Of a DNA stretch of 11,138 bases, positions 1 to 5,292 are shown one piece after another. The notes below the pieces were generated by a model. The model made no database searches. It saw only the letters and a list, made by a program, of their open reading frames with translations, and was not told the origin of the DNA. Made by a program: the position numbers and the translations under genes. Source of the DNA: Myxococcota bacterium. Lineage in GTDB: Bacteria > Myxococcota_A > UBA9160 > PR03. The stretch spans positions 1-11,138 of the forward strand of contig JASJBO010000223.1 in NCBI GenBank assembly GCA_030066475.1. The letters are read 5' to 3'. The stretch's first letter is position 1. Each line of letters starts with the position of its first letter.

Positions 1-318
1 CAACGCCACCATGGCCACGTTGATGTGCCACAGCGTCTTGCCATCCGCGTACGACGACATCTGGCTCCAGCCGGGAACGACGGCCTCGATCTCCGCCATT
101 CGATCGGACGTGTAGAACCGCCGGCAGCGCTCGATGAGCTGCTCGGTGGATCCGATGCTCCCCGTGGCAACGCCTTCGCCGAGCTCCTCCAAGAAGAGCC
201 AGAGCTCCGGGAGTGCTTCGTTCATCGACGCGATCTCACTCCGGTTCCCGCTATTGCATGCTGGAGCGCATACGAGAACGGCGACAGCGACGAGGAGCGG
301 CAGGGCGCGCGGCATCAT
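1..318 (-). CDS. Small putative lipoprotein, C-terminus cut by window edge
   Basis: An open frame of 106 codons runs off the left edge without a stop. The start is one of two tandem ATGs (318 and 315), preceded by AGAGG. It lies 27 bases after the stop of the patatin gene on the same strand, so it is probably co-transcribed with it. The first about 21 residues form a signal peptide: Arg4, a hydrophobic run from Leu6 to Cys17, then APAC with Cys21. APAC is a non-ideal lipobox (Ala at -3), so lipidation is likely but not certain; Cys17 is an alternative. The visible mature part is acidic and mostly helical, with W-L-F-L-E-E-L near residue 40 and C-R-R-F-Y near residue 72. I do not recognise the family. 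Position suggests an exported partner of the phospholipase, but this is inference. The gene looks real because it has a signal peptide, good spacing and no competing frame. Confidence 0.62.
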   Translation of the reverse strand, partial: MMPRALPLLVAVAVLVCAPACNSGNRSEIASMNEALPELWLFLEELGEGVATGSIGSTEQLIERCRRFYTSDRMAEIEAVVPGWSQMSSYADGKTLWHINVAMVAL

Positions 319-345
319 GACCTCTGGAACGGCTGCACGGCCCCC

Positions 346-2961
346 TCAGCGTGCGCCTGCTTCCGGGTCCTCTCGCTTCTTTCGCACCCGGCCCACCGCC
401 AGGAACCACGGGTCGAACAGGGACAGGTGGATGCGAGCGGCGATCGCCCCGAAGACGCTGAGTCCGGCGCCGAACGCGATCTGGTGGACGGTCTTCCGGT
501 ATTGGATCGCACGAACGACCAGGCCGAGCCCCAGAGAGGTCGCCGCGAATCCGAGAGCGGCTGCAGCCGCCGCTGCCGTCAGGCCGGGTCCGCTGAGGAA
601 GGGCTCGTCGCCCCAGAAGTAGACGGCAGCGCAGAGAGCGGCGAGCACGGCCAGCGCGAGCGCCCCCGCCAGCACCTTGAGCGGGGTGGCGAGGCGCCAG
701 ATCTTGAATGTCCGCTGGCTCGCCACGGCCAGCAGCGTCTCGAATCGGCTCGCCTCGGGATCGCTGCTGCGGCGAAGGGCGCCTTCCGCATCGAGGAAGC
801 GCCAGGGGTGGGCCTCTTCGCTCATGGGGAACCCCTCGATCTCCGTGGCGAAGCGCGCCCGTGCCATCCGGTAGCCGCTGGTCATGAGCGCGAAGGCCTC
901 GGCCTCGCTGAAGGAGTCGAGATCGGTGCGGATCGCCGCGATCTGCTCCTGGGCGGACTTCTGGATCTGGTAGGGCGTCAGGCTCTGGCCTCGGGCCTTC
1001 AGGTCGCTCGTCGAGAGCTGCTTGGGGTTGTCGCAGTTCAACCAGTCGCGGTCGAGGACGTCGAGGCCCTCCTTCAGGTGCAGGAACAGGAGACCCTTGA
1101 GGCGCCCGGATCGGCGCCGCGCGTCGAGCTCCCGGTACTCCGCGGTCCTCACCCGGGCCATGCAGATGCTATTGGAGCGCAGGAGGACTCCCAGCGTGCC
1201 GTCGTCCGGCTGGTCGATGGCCGACATCTGGCCACTCGCGTCGCTCACCACGAACACGGTGCAGTTCTGGTCGAGCAGTCCGAAGACGCCCTGGTTGTCG
1301 TGCACACCCCCGTCGACGAGGCGCACCGTGATGCCCTCGTAGAGCCCCTGGAACTCGATCGGCGTGAACAGGCCGGGCACGCAGGAGGAGGCCGCCGCCG
1401 CCTGTCCGATCGTCACGTCGCGGTGCTTCTCGGGCGCCTCGTCGTAGTACATGCGGCGAAGCCGGTAGTTGCCGTCGACCTGGCTCTCGATCTGGGAGGG
1501 CGGCTCTCCCATCCAGCTCGCCGTGAACTGCCAGTTGTGTCCCGTGTTCACCGTGGTCGCGTTCAGGACCAGGATCGGCAGCTTGTTCGATCGCTTCCAG
1601 TTGTCGTACTTGGGATTGCAGCGCTCGTCGCCGAGAGGACGGATGCGGAGCTTCCGTAGCCGTCGCTCACGGTGGCCCCGGTCATCCGCATCCGCGACCC
1701 GCGAGTACAGGTGCTTCTCGTACAGCTCACCCAGCCGGTTGGTTCGGGTGTAGCCTGGCTGGAACATCATGCGCAGGTTGCCGACGACGCTGCCCGCGAC
1801 GCGTGTCCGGATGTTCTCCTCGACGCCCTCGAGGAAGCGCTCGACCAGGCGCTCGACGATCCCGATGTAGTCCTCGCGCCGGATCCTGGCGTCCTCGTTC
1901 GTCTGCAGCAGGTGCCGCACCTCCAGGTAATAGTGCGCGCCCAGGATGGAACCGCCGGAAACGCAGGAAAGGACCTCGACGTGGCGCAGCATGTCGAGCT
2001 CGGCGAGGGCTGCCAGCACGCCGATGTGGTAGAAGGAGGCGCGGAACCCTCCCCCCGAGAGCGCCAGGCCGAGCTTCCCGGCGAAGAGGGAGCCGGCCCC
2101 CCTGGTTGGATCGTCGCCGAAGCAGTCCCGCAGCACCTTCCAGGCCTCCGATCGCTCGAAGTCTCTGGCAGACCGCGCCCCCGGATCGTGCAGGCGGGCC
2201 AGCTGGGCGAACTGACGTGCCGTCGTCTCGATCTCCCACGGGGCCACCTCGTCCCAGTCGATACGATGCAGGCGTTCTGCCGCGGCGGCATACTCGCGGA
2301 GTCCGAAGTGAGCCTCGGCGATCGTCTCGTGGAACCAGCGCTCCTCAGCCAGAGGCGGACCTCCCTCGTAGGCCGGCTCGGCTTCGAGGGGCCGGAGCGT
2401 TTCGAGGACCTGTTGGCGCAGCGCTCCCGCCTCGGTCGTCGGCAGCTGTACCTCCGGGTCCTCCAGCCGCGCGAGGACATCCTCGACGTACGCCGCGTTG
2501 ATGGCCGTGTAGCCCTTGTCGCGCTCGATTCCCTGCTCGGTGCCGCGGCGGTAGTAGCCCAGGGACTGCTCCAGCGTGCTGCGCCGGCCGTCGACCCGCC
2601 AACGGCGCTTGCAGATTCCGCCCGCGATCCCGAGCGTCTCGGGGTCGGTGGTCGCTGCGAGCGACGGACCGCCGATCTCCTGGATCGAGTCGAGGATCGC
2701 GAGCGCGTCGTCGTGCTTCAAGTCGTCCGGCGCGTCCGGGTTCTGCGACGTCCAGAGCGCCAGCTTCTGGCGCAGCTCGACCGCGGTGTATGGCTCGAGG
2801 CGCCGGTCGTCACGAATGTGCTGCGCCAGACGGCGCGCAGCCTCGAGGCGCTGCGCTCGCGCCAGGCGCTTGGCAATCCGGAAGGCTTCGTTGGGGTCGA
2901 GATCGGCTCCGCGGCGTACGTCGTTCGCTCGCTCGAGATCGCGCTCGATCGAGTCGTCCAT
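346..2961 (-). CDS. TPR-like / patatin-like phospholipase with C-terminal membrane anchor
   Basis: Predicted serine lipid acyl hydrolase of 871 aa. ATG at 2961 is chosen because AGGAG lies just upstream; a TTG at 2988 would add nine residues and has GAGGAGG too far away (13 bases). Residues 10-290 are helical and TPR-like. The segment from about 109 (GIAGGICKRRW, later YTAINAAY) resembles the MAP3K TRAFs-binding/TPR-S domain found in bacterial conflict proteins. The patatin domain starts near 295. It has oxyanion-loop SGGGFRAS (302-309), the nucleophile Ser335 in CVSGGS (cPLA2-like, without the usual Gly before the Ser), block ASSCVPGLF near 524, and catalytic Asp550 in DGGVHDNQG. About 215 residues separate Ser and Asp. 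Three hydrophobic segments follow (about 759-783, 793-819, 827-853), so the C-terminus should sit in a membrane while the catalytic part, lacking a signal peptide, is probably cytoplasmic. The substrate cannot be told. It appears to have its own promoter at 3035-3064. Confidence 0.92.
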   Translation of the reverse strand: MDDSIERDLERANDVRRGADLDPNEAFRIAKRLARAQRLEAARRLAQHIRDDRRLEPYTAVELRQKLALWTSQNPDAPDDLKHDDALAILDSIQEIGGPSLAATTDPETLGIAGGICKRRWRVDGRRSTLEQSLGYYRRGTEQGIERDKGYTAINAAYVEDVLARLEDPEVQLPTTEAGALRQQVLETLRPLEAEPAYEGGPPLAEERWFHETIAEAHFGLREYAAAAERLHRIDWDEVAPWEIETTARQFAQLARLHDPGARSARDFERSEAWKVLRDCFGDDPTRGAGSLFAGKLGLALSGGGFRASFYHIGVLAALAELDMLRHVEVLSCVSGGSILGAHYYLEVRHLLQTNEDARIRREDYIGIVERLVERFLEGVEENIRTRVAGSVVGNLRMMFQPGYTRTNRLGELYEKHLYSRVADADDRGHRERRLRKLRIRPLGDERCNPKYDNWKRSNKLPILVLNATTVNTGHNWQFTASWMGEPPSQIESQVDGNYRLRRMYYDEAPEKHRDVTIGQAAAASSCVPGLFTPIEFQGLYEGITVRLVDGGVHDNQGVFGLLDQNCTVFVVSDASGQMSAIDQPDDGTLGVLLRSNSICMARVRTAEYRELDARRRSGRLKGLLFLHLKEGLDVLDRDWLNCDNPKQLSTSDLKARGQSLTPYQIQKSAQEQIAAIRTDLDSFSEAEAFALMTSGYRMARARFATEIEGFPMSEEAHPWRFLDAEGALRRSSDPEASRFETLLAVASQRTFKIWRLATPLKVLAGALALAVLAALCAAVYFWGDEPFLSGPGLTAAAAAAALGFAATSLGLGLVVRAIQYRKTVHQIAFGAGLSVFGAIAARIHLSLFDPWFLAVGRVRKKREDPEAGAR

Positions 2962-2996
2962 GGGCTCCTGTCCCCGTTTCTCTGCCAAGGTCCCGC

Positions 2997-3026
2997 GAGC
3001 ACCTCCTCACGGTGGTTCGGGTGCTC
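2997..3026 (-). other. Possible 5'-leader hairpin of patatin gene
   Basis: GAGCACC (2997-3003) and GGTGCTC (3020-3026) are a perfect 7-bp inverted repeat with a 16-base loop. It lies just downstream of the predicted transcription start and would form at the 5' end of the patatin mRNA. On the minus strand the loop side of the stem contains part of a strong GAGGAGGT Shine-Dalgarno-like stretch that has no start codon at normal distance. It could be an mRNA-stabilising hairpin or chance. There is no U-run, so it is not an intrinsic terminator. Confidence 0.3.
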
Positions 3027-3034
3027 CTCGCTGG

Positions 3035-3064
3035 ATCATACGCCCCCGCAGATCGGTCTGTGAA
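3035..3064 (-). promoter_or_regulatory. Predicted sigma70-type promoter for patatin gene
   Basis: On the minus strand TTCACA (3064-3059) and TATGAT (3040-3035) each match the bacterial housekeeping consensus at 5 of 6 positions, with an 18-base spacer. An A/T-rich pair at that spacing stands out in this GC-rich context. Transcription would start near 3028, giving a leader of about 67 bases before the ATG at 2961. It implies that the patatin gene and downstream lipoprotein can be expressed independently of the upstream FecR-PASTA and ceramidase-like genes. Confidence 0.42.
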
Positions 3065-3118
3065 CTGCGAAACGAGCGGACGAGAGGCCGGGGGGAGGAG
3101 CCCACCCCTCTGCTCGCC

Positions 3119-3214
3119 AACCGACCCGATCGGACCGCTGAACCGACCCGGGTTTGCCGGCGGCCGGCGCGTGTCTCGGGATGGGTCAAGCGCTGCATCG
3201 GTCTCCCGGGTCGG
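3119..3214. repeat. Repeated CCGACCCG boxes, operator-like
   Basis: AACCGACCCG occurs at 3119-3128 and again at 3141-3150, a 22-base spacing that puts both copies on the same helix face. A third, inverted copy lies at 3205-3214 as CCCGGGTCGG, which is the exact reverse complement of 3143-3152 (10-bp arms, 52-base loop). The cluster fills the gap after the ceramidase-like stop and lies about 90-190 bases upstream of the predicted patatin promoter. It could be a regulator binding region or part of a terminator-like structure for the gene before it. High GC makes chance repeats more likely, so confidence is modest. Confidence 0.33.
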
Positions 3215-3217
3215 CTC

Positions 3218-4150
3218 CTATCCGCCCAGCTCCGCCAGCTCGTCCGCGGTCGGCTTCCGCTCCGACCGCAGGTAGAAGAAGAACAGGAACATGGCCGCGG
3301 CGGAGACCAGGTGCCAGACCAGGTGGCCCTGGAGGCCGTCGGGATTGCACAGCGGCATGTCCGTCATCGACAGGATCCACACCAGGACGCCCGCGAGGAA
3401 CGTGCCGAGGCCGGTCCAGAACCAGCCCGTGCTGCGGCGGTAGTGGCGGCGCGCGGCGTCGCTGTACAGCACGGCCAGGTCGACGCACACGACGCCCATC
3501 ACCAGCACCACCACCGCGATGGTCGACGCCGGGCCGACGTCCTTGAGCGCGTAGATGCCGGCGCAGGCCAGCACGAGGCTCCCCACGTAGAACCAGAACC
3601 AGGCCTGGGGACCGGCCGACTCGCGCAGGAACCCGCTGAAGCGCGAGAGGTCGAGCCAGAGGATGAACAGGACCGGGATCAGCATCGACACGGAGTCGAG
3701 GAAGCCCGGCCAGAAGCCCATCGAGGCGTGGAAGACCATGCTCCCCGGTCCCATCAGGAGCACCGCCAGACCGTACAGGTGGGCGTGGAAGCCGGCGTCG
3801 GTGAGCAGGTTCCTCGGCTCGGGCACGTGACCGGGGCGGCCGTCGTGGACCGAGACGATGAACAGGATCGCCAGCCCGGCGAAGAGGAAGCCCAGGTCGG
3901 ACCAGGTGTTCTGGGGCTGCTTGATGCTCGCGCCGTCCCGGATCTCCTCGCACCAGCAGCAGTCCTGACAGCCCACGTCGGCGACGTCGCTGCAGGGCGC
4001 GGCGCTGTCGCAGTCGCCGAGCTTCTTGAAGCAGCGGTCCGTGGCGCCAGTCCAGGGACCGGCGATCAGGACCGGCAGGAAGAAGACCGTGAAGAGGGAC
4101 CCGAGCATCAGTCCCCAGTAGCGCCGGAACGTCTCCTTCGGGCTCGCCAT
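3218..4150 (-). CDS. Alkaline ceramidase-like membrane hydrolase (CREST superfamily)
   Basis: Predicted zinc-dependent integral-membrane amidase/hydrolase of 310 aa, related to alkaline ceramidases that cleave ceramide to sphingoid base and fatty acid. ATG at 4150 is preceded by GAGGA at a suitable distance, 35 bases after the FecR-PASTA stop. All catalytic positions of the family are present: Ser137 and His141 in GSMVFHAS, Asp152 in LDSVSM, and His276/His280 in HLVWH. The spacings (S-4-H-11-D and H-4-H) equal those of human ACER3. WCEE at 66-69 and NTWSDL at 81-86 match the ceramidase N-terminal block, although the second calcium-ligand Glu seems replaced by Gln78. I count about eight membrane segments (11-30, 82-99, 120-140, 152-168, 182-200, 208-228, 240-260, 275-293). 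The first is extra, and between it and the second lies a segment with seven cysteines (40-67). Whether ceramide is the true substrate is unknown; other CREST members act on different lipids. Confidence 0.88.
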   Translation of the reverse strand: MASPKETFRRYWGLMLGSLFTVFFLPVLIAGPWTGATDRCFKKLGDCDSAAPCSDVADVGCQDCCWCEEIRDGASIKQPQNTWSDLGFLFAGLAILFIVSVHDGRPGHVPEPRNLLTDAGFHAHLYGLAVLLMGPGSMVFHASMGFWPGFLDSVSMLIPVLFILWLDLSRFSGFLRESAGPQAWFWFYVGSLVLACAGIYALKDVGPASTIAVVVLVMGVVCVDLAVLYSDAARRHYRRSTGWFWTGLGTFLAGVLVWILSMTDMPLCNPDGLQGHLVWHLVSAAAMFLFFFYLRSERKPTADELAELGG

Positions 4151-4185
4151 GACGCCGTCCTCGTGACCGGCTGCGACGGCGCGGG

Positions 4186-5292
4186 CTACGGTACGTGCGT
4201 CGTGGGCACGCGCGTCGGGACGCTCTGCGTAGCCGGTGCGACCCACAGCTTGACGGCCTTCCCCGGCTTCAGCGGACGCCCCGCGGCCGGCTCCTGCCGC
4301 TGCACGCGACCCGACTCCGCCACGGGATCCCGGGTCGTGGACTTGACCGATCCGACCCGCAGCCCCTGGCGCTGCAGCACGCTCCGGGCCTGGCGGAGAC
4401 TCATGCCCACGAGCTTCGGTGCGGGGATGGGTTTGGGCGCGGGCCCCCAGATCCACAGGTCGACCCGGGTGCCCCGCTGCACCCGATCGCCCCGGGACGG
4501 CTCGTGCCTCGCGACGGTGCCCTCCCGCCCGTCTCCGTCGTTCTCCTGGATCGCGACCCGACCCACCCGGAGGTCCAGATTCTCCAGCTCGGCGATCGCG
4601 GCGTCCTCGTTCTTGTTGATCAGGAAGGGCACGATGACGCTGGTCCAGCCGAGGCGCTCGCGCAGGACGTCCTCGGGGACGCGCCGCGGTCGCGACACGC
4701 GGCCCCGCTCCAGCCGGACCTCCTGCCCGATGCCGACCGCAGTGGTGAGCGGCGTGTCGCCCGGCGGTCCGACGAGGACGCGGCCCTCGAACACCGTGAC
4801 CTCGGCGCCCCGGCGCCCCACCGCCACGTGGTAGCGGGCCCCCTGCTGGTCGCCCTGCGCGCGTCCGAAGCGGGTCGTCACGTGCTGGTCGCAGCGATCG
4901 GTCTCGCCGTAGAGCCTGCCGCTCTCGAACTCCAGGATCTCGATCCCCTGCTCGCACCGATCCGAGAGGACCCCGGTGAAGCGCAGCCGCGCCCAGCCGC
5001 CGGCTCCCGTCCGGATGTGGTCGCCGCTCGACACCCGGGAGGAGGAGGAGACCCGGCGTCCGTTCAGGAACACCGCGCCGCGTGCCTCGAGCGAGCCGAT
5101 CGGCTTGCCCGGCTCGGTTTGTTTCACGAAGCGCGGATCCGTATTCTCGTCGAGCTCGATGAAGCCGTGACCGGTCGGAAGGTTGGCACAGGCACACAGC
5201 GATGCGGCGGCGACGACGAAGAGCAGGCGCGCGACGGCACGTTGGGTTCGTGCTTCCCGCAGGCGGCCCGACCCGGTGGCGTCGTGCCTCAC
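4186..5292 (-). CDS. FecR-domain and PASTA-repeat lipoprotein
   Basis: A predicted envelope protein of 368 aa. GTG at 5292 is preferred because GGAGAGGA lies directly upstream and it yields a proper signal peptide. Upstream in-frame codons give only an Arg-rich stretch. The n-region is basic, the h-region is LLFVVAAASL (23-32), and L-C-A-C ends at Cys35, a likely lipidation site. A FecR-like beta domain covers about 65-195 (GDHIRTGAGGWARLRFTG at 90-107, later VTVFEGRVLV and GIGQEVRL). It carries two matching motifs, DRCEQ (Cys113) and DRCDQ (Cys134), a possible disulfide. Two PASTA-like repeats follow, about 219-283 and 289-353, each with the A-x-x-x-L, G-L-x-V-G and P-x-x-G pattern. PASTA repeats often bind peptidoglycan, so a cell-wall-attached surface role is inferred. 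No FecI-type sigma factor, FecA receptor or PASTA kinase is nearby. It is the first gene of the minus-strand cluster. Confidence 0.86.
   Translation of the reverse strand: MRHDATGSGRLREARTQRAVARLLFVVAAASLCACANLPTGHGFIELDENTDPRFVKQTEPGKPIGSLEARGAVFLNGRRVSSSSRVSSGDHIRTGAGGWARLRFTGVLSDRCEQGIEILEFESGRLYGETDRCDQHVTTRFGRAQGDQQGARYHVAVGRRGAEVTVFEGRVLVGPPGDTPLTTAVGIGQEVRLERGRVSRPRRVPEDVLRERLGWTSVIVPFLINKNEDAAIAELENLDLRVGRVAIQENDGDGREGTVARHEPSRGDRVQRGTRVDLWIWGPAPKPIPAPKLVGMSLRQARSVLQRQGLRVGSVKSTTRDPVAESGRVQRQEPAAGRPLKPGKAVKLWVAPATQSVPTRVPTTHVP

Noticed and set aside
25..3063. Long plus-strand open frames opposite the patatin gene (25-1659 and 1672-3063)
   Set aside because: They are antisense to a gene with clear catalytic motifs, have biased compositions typical of GC-rich shadow frames, and show no recognisable domain.
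5119..5147. Possible promoter for the CHAT gene: TTGTTT, 17 bases, TATTCT
   Set aside because: Only 3 of 6 and 4 of 6 consensus matches, inside the FecR-PASTA coding sequence; too weak to call.
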